Shown here piece after piece: positions 13,803 through 25,690 of a stretch of DNA of 64,000 nucleotides. Origin of the DNA: Adiantum capillus-veneris (Eukaryota > Streptophyta > Polypodiopsida > Polypodiales > Pteridaceae). Where the stretch lies: the NCBI GenBank assembly GCA_014529385.2, contig CM043969.1, forward strand, positions 67,280,676 to 67,344,675, read 5' to 3'. The notes beneath the pieces were generated by a model that was given only the letters and a program-made list of their open reading frames with translations, made no database searches and was not told the DNA's origin. Numbering within the stretch: position 1 is the first letter of the stretch; every line of letters begins with the position of its first letter. The position numbers were made by a program, and so were the translations under genes.

Positions 13803-14092
13803 TATCGGCGCCGCCACTCAAATCTATGGCCCACAATGGCCCGTTGTTGATCCAACCCTCCCATGCTTTTGTCACTTATCCCGAGGGAAGTCGAGTGACA
13901 AAAACCAAAACGTCGCTTACGTTTGGATAAGTGTGTTGGTAAATTTGATGTAGAAACTTTTATTTGTGCTACAAAACCATCATCCTCTTTTCAATGCTAA
14001 ATCTAGAAGAAGACCATAAATATTTTATATTAGTTCCAACTTGATGACAAGAAAATAGTCTTAAATAAAAAATGTTTTGGATTACAAACATC

Positions 14093-14095
<3 letters not shown>

Positions 14096-14126
<31 letters not shown>
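14096..14126. repeat. (GA)n array
   Basis: About 30 bp of GA. Confidence 0.9.
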
Positions 14127-14129
<3 letters not shown>

Positions 14130-14213
14130 GGACTAAAAACATGGCTAGAGAGAGATAAAATTTTTCATTCATATCTCTTCCCATATGTTCATAAAATGTG
14201 CAAGGAGATGCTA

Positions 14214-14402
14214 TAGTTGAGCATAGTAGCCCGGGTATTGTTCTCCCACTGGCCCAATCTCAAAGTTGAAGGCCAATCCCCAATTTGGTTCATTGAACTT
14301 GTTGAGTAGTGTTCTTTGATTTTGAGCATAGTAGCCCCGCTATTGTTCTCCCACTGGCCCAATATCAAAGTTGAAGGGTTCATTGAACTTTTTGAGTAGT
14401 GT
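14214..14402. repeat. tandem duplication, about 105-bp unit
   Basis: GAGCATAGTAGCCC ... TTGTTCTCCCACTGGCCCAA ... GAGTAGTGTTC occurs twice, starting near 14,218 and 14,324. The second unit has a short internal deletion. Confidence 0.85.
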
Positions 14403-14639
14403 TCGCTTCAAGCTCACTAGAAGGGAAGCTTGTCCACCGCTCCATGTGACAGACATTTGAGAAGGCAGAATACAGGATTGGTCCAGCTCACTACGGTACA
14501 TGGCCATCCGGATACGTCTGACAGAGGCCTTAGATCATGTGAGACCTAAATTTTATATGTAAGATATGGGTATGATAGTTTTTTGCATTGTTTGTCGTAT
14601 AAGCGTAGAAAGGGGGTAAATATCTCTATTGTATGTGCC

Positions 14640-15930
14640 TGCGTAGAACTTCAATATACTGAATTGGGGTTTTCATCAAACAAGCATCCCTGAAGTAATA
14701 AGTGAACCAACAAATGGAAAGACACTTGATGTGTACGACATGGGATCCTACATAGTGGAGTGGCATATGGCTGGAGATCTAAAGACCTTGAAGTGCATGT
14801 ACAATGTCTCCAAAGGAGCAACAAGCAAAAGCCCTTGCCTATATTTCATGGGAGGAGTCCATAGCCTTGACAAACGATATTGGACGAGAGCACCAGACAG
14901 GCCCCTACAAGACCCTAAATTCCAGTCAGTGTTGGACATTCCACTAGGTAGGGTTCACATATGCATGAGATATGCACGATGCATGCACTTTGAAGGATTA
15001 TTGAAAAACTCATGTTCCTCTAAATTTGTTTTTCTTGGACCACTCGGCCCGCATCTGCAAAGCAGAGGTCTATCTTGGCTCTAGAAACAATTTTCTCCAA
15101 TATGGGCCTGCATGGAGGGTATGTAAAGATAGAGCACAACGAGAAAAGGTCTAAGAATGGTCGGGACATTCCAAAGAAGCTCTCTATTGGCAACGTGAAA
15201 GCTCATCTCTCTTGTCAATGCCGATAAGTGGCGACAACATAAAAGTCAAAGTGCATGAGAAAGGCAAGCATTGAGATACAATAGGTGGAAAAATATCCAC
15301 AATACAGTGGTTGACCATGCAAACAACGATGCAGCAAGGAATCGCAAGGCAAATGTGTGGAAATTGTTGGATGCAATATTCAAATTCTATGAGCTCCATA
15401 CATGGAGCAATGCTGACTATACACATTTTAAAGAGGCTTTATAGAACTTCCACAAGTTTTTCATATCTACATGGACAAATCAACACACCACTCATTACAT
15501 AGTATAGTTAGTAATTTGATGTAGACCTTTTTTCATATGAAGTTTGTGTTGGTCTTCCATGCAGCACATTATATGCAACCACATGTCGTGGTTCGCTAGG
15601 AAGTATGGAAGCTTGGCTATCTGGTCTACACAAGGCTTGGAGAAAACTCACTATCAAGATCGTACTGGTTATTTCAACCACACCTGCCACAGAGTTGGTG
15701 CAGACAAAGCCAATAGCTTGGAGGAACCACATTAATGAATTTATCGCAAACTTATGCACAGGTCACACCGCAAGGAACAAGTCAGAGATAGTCAGATTGG
15801 CCAAGCCGTGAGATTGGCAAGCAAACAACAAAGGAAGGAGTTATGGGAGGCATCGTCTGCCGCAATACAACATGTAGAGTGGCAGCTACAAAAAAAAACG
15901 CTTGGGAAAGATTTGGACAACTCCATCACA
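14640..15930 (+). pseudogene. gene 1 of copy A: RAG1/CMC-like transposase, 3' half
   Basis: The reading starts within the catalytic domain. The second aspartate block VEWHMAGDLKTLKCMYNVSK (about 14,757-14,816) matches copy C almost exactly, but the first half of its CxxC reads CLYF, so one zinc cysteine is lost. The helical region (RWKNIHNTVVDH, NRKANVWKLLDAIF) follows at about 15,280-15,390. The last exon (about 15,568-15,735) keeps H-I-I-C-N-H and GSLAIWSTQGLEKTHYQ, that is the H-x4-H pair and the glutamate. Many stops and frameshifts are present and everything N-terminal is gone. Confidence 0.75.
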
Positions 15931-16204
15931 AGTTGTTTAAGAGCTCATAAAGATAGCAAGTCCCCACAAGGACTCTTTGTATCATCCAACAACGATATAA
16001 TCTCACTTTTCAACATTTTTATTAATTTTACAACAAACGAGAAAAACAAGAAAAATGATGTAATCCTTTTTGCTACATTAGAAATTTACATTGAAGCTTG
16101 TTTATCACTCTTCCTTAGGAAATGTTACAAAGTATTCTAGGCTATTGGCCCCGTGTGACTGATCGTCCTCCTCTTGCCTTCATCTCTTGATATGAGCAAC
16201 ATGA

Positions 16205-17750
16205 TCAGCTTTTGTTGCTAGACGACACATTCATGTTGGGAACTATTGTCTCAGTCTCTACTTCAGCATGGGGGGTTTCTTCTGTAGCAGTCAAGACAGG
16301 CCGCTTATTGCAAAATAGAGTGTGCTTGTCATACACCAATAATTGGCCAGGGTCTTTGATTCCCCATGCTAGACCAAATGCTGCTTGTGTCAAAAAATAG
16401 CGACTCTTCAAGCCATACACGCCTGGGCCTTGACCAAACATTTTCAATGCTACTTTCTTCTCTAGAAGCATAATCTTGTCTATATTCCATCTTTTGAAGG
16501 TGCCTCCTAGATATCTAGATAGGGTCTTCAAGGTCATCAAATGTGGCTCAATGTTATCATTGGAGAAGGAGGAATGGAAGACCAAAAAACTTGGATAGCT
16601 CAAATTCTTCAAATATGGCCGAGGGAGGAATTCTTTCCTAAGTCTCCCATGCCTCGCCGAGGTTGAGGGAGGAAGTTATCGTCATAAACAACCAGCTGCA
16701 AGAAATTAATAGCAAGGATTATTACATATAAAAGAATTGTTAATCCATACACAACTACGATAGAAAAGAAAATGTCACCTACTGATTTTCAACTTCCTCA
16801 AGTAGTGCCTCAGTCCATAAGTTGATGGCATTGTTCACGTTGGGTGGCACCCTGGATGTTGAGGCCGATGAGGACACCGATAAATTGGTATTTTCCATGT
16901 TTGTTATTCATAGATTTTCTTATACGACCTTGAACTCATCTCCCATTGGAAGTGTTGCCTCACACCTGGCTACATTATTGTAGATAATTGCACTTGCTGG
17001 ATCTACAAACTCACCTTTTAACACATGGGCATCTATCATAGAGTACTTGTCATGCTCAGCGTCTATGATGGCATCATACTCTTCTAGATTCTGTGCCACT
17101 ATGGCAAGGAAATAGTCCTCTTGCAAGTCAAAAAGCTCCATGATATCATTCAGCATTACATAATCCAAATCACCAATCGGGATGGTAGTAAGAACACTTG
17201 TAGGCAAAGCGTCTTCTAGAAGCTGTACACCCTCCAAAACTTGTAAGTCTCTACTTAGATGAGGCACCAACTCATCACCCTTGACAAACAGACCACTCAT
17301 CTCCTCTGCTGCATCCACATGCTCTCCCAAAGTAATGTGCAAGTATAGAATGAAACCTACACAGTATTTAGCCATCCAACATTTGCGGCTATGTAGGGTG
17401 CATTTGATGTCATTTCTTTGCATATGTGTTAAAAGATTCATTCAACTCCTTGAGATTTGTGTTTCTTTGAGGGATCAAAACTTATGTCCTTTGTATGCAC
17501 AAATCGTACTCCCTGCATCTCAACTATTTCGCCCGCACTTTGTTGTTGGTAGGTGTGCTCAAATTCTGCAAGGAAATTGTGGCCGGTAGCTATCCACTCT
17601 TGCAACAAGAACTCCGGATTAAACATTGGCCTGATTTTTGCCTCGCGATACTGGAGGCCAATATGGTAGAGAAAATTAGATAGCTTGTCGTCTGGCATTT
17701 CTTGAGAGCAAGGCACCTCCTCTTCAATCTCGATCTAGAAAGGGTCCATT
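16205..17750 (-). pseudogene. gene 2 of copy A: conserved unknown protein
   Basis: Probable start at ATG about 17,750 (MDPF, next codon block interrupted by a stop). Shared blocks with gene 2 of copy C are LSNFLYHI (C: LMSFLYKV), YCVGFILYLHITLGEHVD (C: YDLGIIIFFSVLPTPEGK), DYVMLNDIMELFDLQEDY (C: EYVLLNDIQHLFDLREDY), and near the C-terminus LEKKVALKMFG (C: VEKEEAIRIFG). The reading is interrupted by stops near 17,438 and between 16,920 and 16,612. No known domain is recognised. It lies tail-to-tail with the transposase remnant, as in copy C. Confidence 0.65.
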
Positions 17751-18024
17751 GTGGACAATAATGGAACACAATGAGAAGTAGGGAGTGACTAATCAATACG
17801 ATGCAAAAAATGGGGGTGCACACTCAACTCACTTAGACAATTATGGGCACATAGTCGGTTCTTATTTATAGGCTTCTCACAAAATGTCATGATGCCCAAT
17901 GATGTTACGGTCACCCTCATCATTGCTTTGAGTTGATTGTAATGAATTCCTTGCCCATATACCTATACATATATTAAAATATATGAGAATGTATATATAT
18001 GTGTATGTATATATCTATACACAC

Positions 18025-18026
<2 letters not shown>

Positions 18027-18088
<62 letters not shown>

Positions 18089-18130
18089 ATTTGTGTGTAC
18101 GTGTGTGTGTGTACATATATGTGTGTGTAG
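18027..18130. repeat. (GT)n array
   Basis: GT array at 18,027-18,084, followed by shorter GT-rich stretches mixed with TATA. Confidence 0.95.
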
Positions 18131-18299
18131 TTGTTTTGATTGTAATAAATACACACCAAGGAAAAGGATGTTCAAAAGACAACTGGCTAAAGATGTCTAG
18201 ACAAAGATTAGTACAGAAGCAACTCAATCTTTGATTCATAACTGTACAACATAATAAGAATGAAGTATCATTCCAAATGAGTTCATACAAAGGTATCAG

Positions 18300-20990
18300 A
18301 ACTATCCTAGTTGAATCATCAAGTGTTTTCAAAGTCGGACTGCAGCAAGCTAAACCTTTTTAAGCCAAGATAGAATTCTCACCTGCATCCATACACTCAA
18401 GACAACAGATATGTTAGACTTGGCTACGTATGGCAGCTTCAAAGAACCTATCAGTTGTTATCCATGTCAAACTTAAAAATTATTAGACTAGCTACTATCC
18501 TATACAAATTAATCCTACCAGAAATGCTTCATATGTTATAAAAGTTCTTTTTTATAATAACCATTTACTGTGAGCTGAAGTCGACTACTCCATATCATCC
18601 TATGTACTTCTTTAGTTTAAACTTTGTGTGAAAAAACCCAGGTTTAGGTCAGCCAGCAAGAACCTGAGTTAGATGAGTAATCTTTTAATTGTGCAACAGG
18701 CCTGCTCACCTATCAGCACCCATTTAAATACCATAAAGAGATTTTCTTTGGTAAAGCAAAACATATTGCTAGATCAAATTTTAGAAGGGTAACAATTTCA
18801 AATATCAAGTCAAAAAAGAATACAGTGGTCAAAGAAGCCAGGCCAGTAAAAAAGTGATCTAAGCCAGCAGATTATCAGCAAAGTCAGCACACTAAAAGTG
18901 AAAGTTTTCTAGCATGACAATGAATAAAGCCAAAATCACCTAGGATTAGCCAAATTCAACTCCAAACTTCCCTTTACAAAAAATACCCAGTATTACAAGT
19001 CCAAGGCCTAGTGGATACATAATAAGGTGGTGTTTGAGCAAGCTAAAAGTAATCTTCCTAACCAGCAATCCAAACCAGATAGAACCGGGTCATAAGGAAA
19101 GAATCAAGTCCCAACAAAAAGAACCAAACTAGCATCAGCCAGAGACCATGATTAGAAGTCCAGCAAATAAGTTCATATGTAGAGACCAGGATTAAAAGAC
19201 TAGAAAAATGAGATATAGACCAGATCTCTCATCAATACATAGCTAGCCAAGAAAACCTGCTATTGAAGCACATATATAGATCAAATCACAATGAGCATGA
19301 TGATACCTTAAGCCCCTTGAGACCCCTACCAAGGGAGAATATGGTTACCAAAAATGAACGCCGATCTAGGCCAGCCAAACAAGAACCAGAGGTTAATGAG
19401 TAATTTCCTAATCTGCAACAGGCATGTTTACCATTAGCACATACTAAGTACCATAACAAAATCATTCTTGGTACCAAAGTAGCAGTTGTCTCAACTGCCT
19501 AGGGAAGTTTCAACCAGAGCCACAAAAAGTGGAGTAAGTTTTTCATGGTAGAATTACACACAATTTACCCTTATTCCGTGCCCAAGTGATCCATCAAAAA
19601 AGTCAGCTAGTAATCAGTAACAGGTTGTAGGTAAATCAAAGCAGACAAGCACGCCCACCTCAGTAGAAAGATTAAGCCAAATACCAATAAATAGTCATGG
19701 TATTTATCTGCAAACTATATGTATCATAATCAGATAAACAATTGCAATCTTCCAAACTCAAATTTTGGCAGCATAACCAGCAATGCCACCAGGCTTTCAA
19801 CACCATACTCACCATAAGTATGAAGTTAATGCAAAAAGCACCATTTTTTCATAAATTTCCATGATAAGCCACTACTTCATAGATTGCATAGAGTAATTTC
19901 TAAAGTAAAGTGAGCAGGACTGAAGCCCTCACAAAAAACCAGTTTAATTTTCAAGTAAAAAAGACTCGCAACATTCCAAAAGCTTCATGTACTATGTCCA
20001 AGAAAAACTGAAATATCATCCTCAAGTAACATCCCTAGTCCAACAATGTACAACAAGAATTTTATCTAAACCATTTTGTTTAGTCAAGCCCAGTAAAATG
20101 GGAAGGAAAAATCCAACTCTGCCTTGTAGTCCAGAAAGAAGAAAATCATTTATCCAATTGTGTAAGGTCTGTTTGAAAGCTAGTAACTGCTCTAAAGGCG
20201 CTGACCCAAGAGGAGATATGGGAAGAGATTACCATTTTGAGTTGCAAGGTCCCCAAACAACAAGACAAGCATTCCGATGGTTGGAGGGTGTTAATGAATG
20301 CAGACCTCCTATTGGAGCACATGTATGAGGAGAAGCGTAGAAGTGTAAGCACCTAGTTTTTGTTCATCACTATCCATGACTTATAACCTCTTAAACTAAC
20401 TTATGGGGTTGAATGATTTTGTAGGCTAGTATATTATACAGAACATGATCAACCTTGTAAAAACGCGTCCAAAAAGAGTGCACGGTGCATTTGTGCCACC
20501 AGCACCAAGGCCCACTCCACGCACTCAACCTAGGAGATATCTCGCAGGCTCCTCTAGCAACGCAGCAGCCTTTCCCCATCACCATTTTCCCAGATACCTC
20601 TCCTAGGCCCTTGCCCCATCATCACCCTCCACCCATGGCTGATGCCCTTGCCTCTTCTACACACGAACGAACACCACCCCCACAATAATAGCCATCCCCC
20701 CCCCCCACCTCACCCTCTATCCCTCATACCACTTCCTCACCTACTGTTGGAGATCATTAAAACACTCACTGAAATGTACTCATTTGTACTTATTGAAAGA
20801 AAATTTGGGTGAAAATTTTCCTATTTATTGATCATTGTATAATGTTTATAAAAGTGTTGTGTACAACTTGTAAGAAAAATGGCATTCATATGTCGTCTTG
20901 GGTTTAGGGTAAAGTGCTTTGTTGTAGCGATCTATGAAACCGGTCTTTGTATCAATCTATACAATGCACAATGTCCAGTCTACCATCTGC
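18300..20990. other. unassigned non-coding block with a dispersed duplication
   Basis: No coding motif was recognised. A segment of about 120 bp near 18,640-18,760 (GTCAGCCAGCAAGAACC ... GCAACAGGCCTGCTCACC) has a diverged direct copy at about 19,365-19,485 (GCCAGCCAAACAAGAACC ... GCAACAGGCATGTTTACC). A C-rich stretch lies at 20,570-20,730. It occupies the place where gene 3 of copy A would be expected, so it may be an insertion or replacement. Confidence 0.4.
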
Positions 20991-21058
20991 AATCTTTGCA
21001 CATACTATTGTAGTTTCCTTTCTCTCAGGTACCTACAACACGGCAAGCGGGAGAAGAG

Positions 21059-21480
21059 TTAAGTCAACATGATCACAATGAGAATGTAAATTACATAGAC
21101 ATAATAACTAGTGGACGTGCAGCATAGTACCTTTCGCATGTTGTACTTGAAAACAAACTTTGTAGGCATGTTGAGGTTGATCTTGCTAAGCAAATCCTCT
21201 CGCACCTGTCTTAGGGTGACATTACTTCTAACGCTAACAACTGTCACCAGCTCATTTTCACACATTATTTCAATTGCCCTCAAGGGATTACTAGCATCAT
21301 CACATAGGTCCTAGTCTATAGCTACCAACTGACCTTTTACCCGATGCCACCTTATGTAGTAGAAAAAAACAATTAAGTTTTTTGATGCTATCATACACTT
21401 GCACACAATTGAATGTTTTTCCACCTTGCACAAACTGCCCTTAGAATCATGGATATCCCAACCATCATCTAATAAATCAA
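21059..21480 (-). pseudogene. gene 4 of copy A: C-terminal domain fragment
   Basis: The minus-strand reading aligns along its length with the C-terminal third of gene 4 in copy C. Shared landmarks are a D/E-GW block (LLDDGWD; C: FVDEGWN), FFYYIRWHRVKGQLVAID (C: SFYYRIWHYVGGQLTPLD), and the end block VTLRQVREDLLSKINLNMP..FVFKY (C: CSLHQLRLDLQNDEIELPTTFCFQ). The conserved end block, with LR.DL....I.LP..F.F, looks like a small folded domain, perhaps ubiquitin-like. Two stops interrupt it. The N-terminal BAH-like part is absent. Confidence 0.7.
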
Positions 21481-21560
21481 GGCAGCTTATGTGTTTATGT
21501 TATTAATCTTGTCTACATCATTTTAATTATTTTTATCTTAGTATGTTGTCATAGTTGATT

Positions 21561-21564
<4 letters not shown>

Positions 21565-21646
<82 letters not shown>

Positions 21647-21699
21647 GTTTTTTTTTGGCATGTCAAAATGTGATTTGGAAAAGCATGAAAGGGATACTC

Positions 21700-21755
<56 letters not shown>
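21565..21755. repeat. (GT)n(GA)n and (GT)n arrays
   Basis: GT 21,565-21,625 fused to GA to 21,648; after 55 bp of unique sequence a second GT array at 21,704-21,755. Confidence 0.96.
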
Positions 21756-21759
<4 letters not shown>

Positions 21760-21814
21760 TTTCCATGGTCTAGTCTAGTAGTTTTTTCTCCCGTCCAATT
21801 AAAGAACAAATCTA

Positions 21815-22290
21815 ATGCAAGACACTGTAATTGCATGGGCTCAAGGAAATGCAAAACATGGTCATGGGCAAGTGATCTTCCATCAAGGTGATAGCACCAT
21901 TGATCATCGTGTTATCCTAAGTTCTCATGGAAGAAACCAATTGAAAGGAAAAGACCTGTATTTATGCTTTGTGTACTTCAAAAAGGCCTCTGATATGGTT
22001 CCTAGTAGCGAGAGATGTTGGAGACACATGAAACAATTTCAAGTATCAAGTAAACCCATACATGAAATTTTATGCATATATAAGAGAGTGATATGTTGAG
22101 TGAATTTGGGAGAGAAAGTCTTAGGAATTTTCTCAAGCAATACTGGAAAAAAAAAATCAAGTATCAAGCAAACCCATACATGAAATTTTATGCATTTATA
22201 AGAGAATGATATGTTGAGTGAATTTAGGAGAGAAAGGCTTATGAATTTTCTCAAGCAACATTGAATTAAGCAAGGGTGCACTATTCACCA
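21815..22290 (+). pseudogene. LINE reverse transcriptase fragment with a 3' duplication
   Basis: STIDHRVILSS and then GKDLYLCFVYFKKASDMVP match the early reverse-transcriptase blocks of plant LINEs (RSTIDH..., K.LYLCFVDFKKAFD.VP), including the catalytic-motif region with FVYFKKA where FVDFKKA is usual. The end of the fragment (about 22,038-22,135) is repeated at 22,157-22,260 as an imperfect direct copy separated by an A-rich run. The next reverse-transcriptase block lies at about 27,920-28,055, beyond later insertions. Confidence 0.75.
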
Positions 22291-22539
22291 TTGTAAGCAC
22301 ACATGTACAGCAAGCACGTGAGCACACAATGGAAATGGAGTTTGAAAGCTAATTTTTCTTTGTCACTACCCAAATGATAAGAAGGTCTAGAAAACATAAG
22401 TAGGGAACTACAACATAATGAAATAGGTTTGTACAACATTCAATATGCAACCTTAAGTAAGCTAGCAAGATAAAGGGAAATCACTATTGATAGGTAGATC
22501 ATGTTAGTGCAGTCCAATTATAGCATTGCTTGCAGTGAT

Positions 22540-23060
22540 TTTCATGTCCGTTACCTCATTGTGCCGGTCGAAATGTGGGTGAGAAGTCATCTAGGAAAAT
22601 CGTGTATTGAGCTTGATATTTCAACACTTCCCCTAAAGCTCAACGCCATCTCTTGTACTCCAATCATTTCCCAAGACCAACTCATCTTCTAAGTTCTCTA
22701 CTCCTAAGGCTTTTGTGAAAATATCTACAAATTATGAGCTTACTTGTCCTCACATACCTAAGGTCAATGTTGCTAGCAACCAAGACGAAGTCTTTGATTA
22801 AGTGATAGTGTACCTCAATGTGATTTGTCCTTGCTAGAACACTAGGTTCCACCAAAATTCACTACTGCTAAGATTTTCATGGACCATGGTACATGACAAC
22901 CAACCTCTTATTATATCCACATCTCTCCAAGCAGCATCTTCAACCATACTTGCTTACATGCCATCATTGTAGCACCCTTGTCTTCAGCCTTTGTACTCAA
23001 TAGATCTATTATTGATTGCTTCTTGTTGCTCCATGTGATAGCAGTGCACCTAAGTGAGAG
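22540..23060 (-). pseudogene. copia RNase H / pol C-terminal fragment
   Basis: Minus-strand blocks TWSNKKQSIIDLLSTKAED (about 23,035-22,980) and HIEVHYHLIKDFVLVASNIDLRYV (about 22,820-22,745) match the end of copia RNase H (TWSSKKQ..VALSS.EAEY; KHIE..YHFIRD). Frames change between the blocks. No LTR was found, so this is an isolated piece. Confidence 0.7.
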
Positions 23061-23938
23061 CATAACATTAGGGGAAGTTTGAGGTCTCAAATTCGCCCTC
23101 CAACAAATGGTAGAGAGAGAAAATACTTTTCATTTTTGAAAAATTGAACAAGGAATTTTAAAACCTAGAATTGGGGGGAAAACTTTATATTTTTATTTTG
23201 TGTAGTCACTTTTCGAGGCCCCACATGTGGTTTCGTTTTCAAATCTCTTGAAAATGTTTCCCTTTTCCAAAAATTCTCCCTCCTAATGCATTGTTTTTCT
23301 CTTTGGTCCAAATTTAAAATTTTCCTCTGCTCATTCTGCCCTTTCTCTACACCATATCGAACTCATCATCTTCCCCACATCATCTCCATGAATCTTGCTA
23401 AAAGAGGTATCTATCATCTCCATGTTGAGTTGGAAGATGAATATTCCCCTCTCCAAGAAAGAAATAGGCTTTGTGAAACTCCTCCTTCTGCCATAGAAGC
23501 ATTGAGATTAGAACAAAAGAAGCACATGGATCTATGGACAAATGGTAGATTGTATCCTATAGCATCACCAAATGCACCCCACAATTTTTCAATTGTTTTT
23601 CATTGATGAGATTTGTTGGAGATAGTATGAAAGGTCTATTAGGCTATACATAGAACCTTGTAGTAGAGAGGGACATTCTTAAGCTGGAAAACCATTTGCT
23701 ACTACAGTTGAAGGATTTTCTTAATCTTCAGCTTCAAAAAAGCAAGGAGAAGTTAAAGAATCTCCAATCATTGCTGAATATAGTGAGAAGAAAGAGAACA
23801 TATCTTGGGATTAGACAACGACAAAGGAAGTTGAAGAATACAGAGAGTTTCAAGCGAGAGGAGGTGGAGGCTACAACAGAAGAATAAAAGCAGCAAGATA
23901 AAATTTCTTTTTTTTTTCAAATTGATATTTGTTTTGCA

Positions 23939-24111
23939 GGTTGGTATCTTTGGCTTCTATAGTATTTCTTTGTGTTTACCTTAGGTCCTTAGTTCAACAA
24001 GACTGTTTACAAGGAAACACGAGAGGTTGGTATCTTTACCTTCTATAGTATTTCTTTGTGTTTACCTTAGGTCCTTAGTTCAGCAAGACTGTTTACAAGG
24101 AAACATGAGAG
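23939..24111. repeat. 86-bp tandem duplication in copy B gene 1
   Basis: GGTTGGTATCTTTGGCTTCT ... AAACACGAGA at 23,939-24,024 is repeated at 24,025-24,111 with few differences. Confidence 0.9.
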
Positions 24112-24907
24112 GTGTATCACAATCATTTTGTGAAGTGATTCCACCTATTGTTGGCAACCTATTGAATGAAGGGTTTCTAGGTAGAAATGCGTCAACGGAT
24201 TTTTGCAAAGTTCTACCATGGACAAAGGTGAAGCTCAAGGCACTTTGGACAAGGTTGGAATCAGAAAGGCAGGTTGCCAAAAGCTCTTCAAGCTCATCAA
24301 TTTAAACTTGAAGCAATAAAGAGTGAAGGGGTGGGGTCTTTGCTTCCAAAGGCATCAGCTGCTCAACAGACCATGCTTAAAATGAATTCCAAGGTCATGC
24401 AGATTCTTGGAGAGCATTTCTACATCAATGACATATCTCCTGGTAAGAAGAAAGACCTCAAGTTTAACTCTTTCAACAATCTACTCTTTGACTTGAAAAC
24501 TTTGAATAGGCAAACCATTTTTGTCATCAAATTAGATGAGAGTGAAATTGTGGAGGGCAGAAAGCTTAAGAGAGTATCAATAACCCCCATGAATAGAGCT
24601 CTTCATACCATAGACGGGGGGAAAAACCTAGAAAATGTAGTGTGTAGTTAAGGAAAAACATTTGGTGGTTGGGTGCTTTTGAGGTTGATAGTGAAGATTT
24701 CACAATGTGTTGAATTGGTAATTCCACCACATTAGTATCCTTGCCATAATCAAATCTCAACAGGCTAGGGAGGAGCTAGATGTTGAGGGTTTTGGTAGGT
24801 ATAAGGTGGAATGGCACATAGGGGGGACCTTAAGACGCTAAAGTGTATGTACAATGTGTCAAGGGTTGCCAATGCCAATAACCCCATTGAATAGGTGTAG
24901 CAAACGA

Positions 24908-25084
24908 GATCATTCTTTCCTTATGACTTTTATCACAGTAAGAAAAGTGCATGCAATGGAACAAAAGACACCCTATAGATCAAAACTTTCAAACTGTTTT
25001 AGATATTCCCCTTTCAAATATCCACCTATGCACATTGCATGAACTTTTCTTACTGTGATGAAAGTCATTAGGGAAAGAATGATC
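24908..25084. repeat. inverted duplication, about 51-bp arms, in copy B gene 1
   Basis: Arm 24,908-24,958 (GATCATTCTTTCC ... GCATGCAATG) is the imperfect inverse of 25,033-25,084 (CATTGCATGAAC ... AAGAATGATC). The right arm lies in its natural place in the gene. The left arm is an inverted copy sitting where about 60 codons are missing. Confidence 0.9.
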
Positions 25085-25373
25085 TCTCGAACTTTAAGAA
25101 AGAGTTGAACAAATTCAAGAAAGCTATGACAAGTGCTTGGAGCTCGGAGCACTTCACACACCATGTGGGAATACTTATGAATTTTGATTCTAATAATTTT
25201 CTTCAATACTTGCATAAGTTGTTAAATAGATTATCTTTTTTAAGTGCATCATAATATCTGCAATCACACTCTTGTAAAGAAACGTGGAATCTTGTCAATC
25301 TAGTCTACTCAAGGTATAGAGAAGTCTCACTATCAGGCAAGAACCAAGTTTTTCGAACACACTAATAGATTGA

Positions 25374-25427
25374 TGTTGGGGGCCTATGGTGGGTGGAGAC
25401 GATGGGGAGCGAGATGTAGTAGGTTCA

Positions 25428-25487
<60 letters not shown>

Positions 25488-25690
25488 AGAATTTCATACT
25501 CAGTAGGCTTAAAAAAACACTATGATTGATGATATTCTTGTGTAGGAGCCTTACAATATAAAGGTTTTTTCTCGCCATGCAAAATTCAACCCTTAACAAA
25601 CTTTTCCCTGCATGATTTATGAGGGTATTCCCATAGGCTAAGACACCATTATCGGGCTTGCATACCCCCCCCCCCCCCCCCCCCCCCCCC
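25374..25690 (-). repeat. 3' LTR of the non-autonomous element, with (GA)n and a poly-C edge
   Basis: Starts TGTTGGG at 25,374 and is parallel to 26,773-27,067. It carries a GA array (about 25,431-25,480). Its inner edge, where the right copy reads ATACCCAACA, is replaced by a run of about 26 C (25,665-25,690). That is where the minus-strand polypurine tract meets the LTR. Confidence 0.88.

Larger units (their letters stand above)
13456..13875. mobile_element. foldback/MITE-like element with inverted ends
   Basis: The left block (about 13,456-13,535: CTAAGTGACACGGGCATGGG ... CCATTGTAGGCCGTAGAT) returns as an imperfect inverted copy at about 13,815-13,875 (ATCTATGGCCCACAATGG ... CCCATGCTTTTGTCACTTA). 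This gives arms of roughly 65-80 bp around a 280-bp interior. The interior holds palindromic repeats and a tRNA-like block. No transposase is encoded; a clear target duplication was not found. Confidence 0.65.
14640..21480 (+). mobile_element. CATTAGG-family DNA transposon, copy A (truncated at both ends)
   Basis: Remains of three of the four genes defined in copy C (44,495-54,267) occur in the same order and orientation: gene 1 transposase (+) from about 14,640, gene 2 (-) at about 16,205-17,750, and gene 4 (-) at about 21,059-21,480. Both terminal repeats are missing. The protein blocks differ from copy C far more than copy B does, so A represents a separate subfamily. Where gene 3 would be expected (about 17.8-21.0 kb) there is non-coding sequence of unknown origin. 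Boundaries are where homology fades, not true ends. Confidence 0.75.

Noticed and set aside
20744-21040. Possible solo LTR (TGTTGGAG ... ACCTACAACA)
   Set aside because: No matching flanking duplication (CCTAC against CGGCA) and no second copy in the window.
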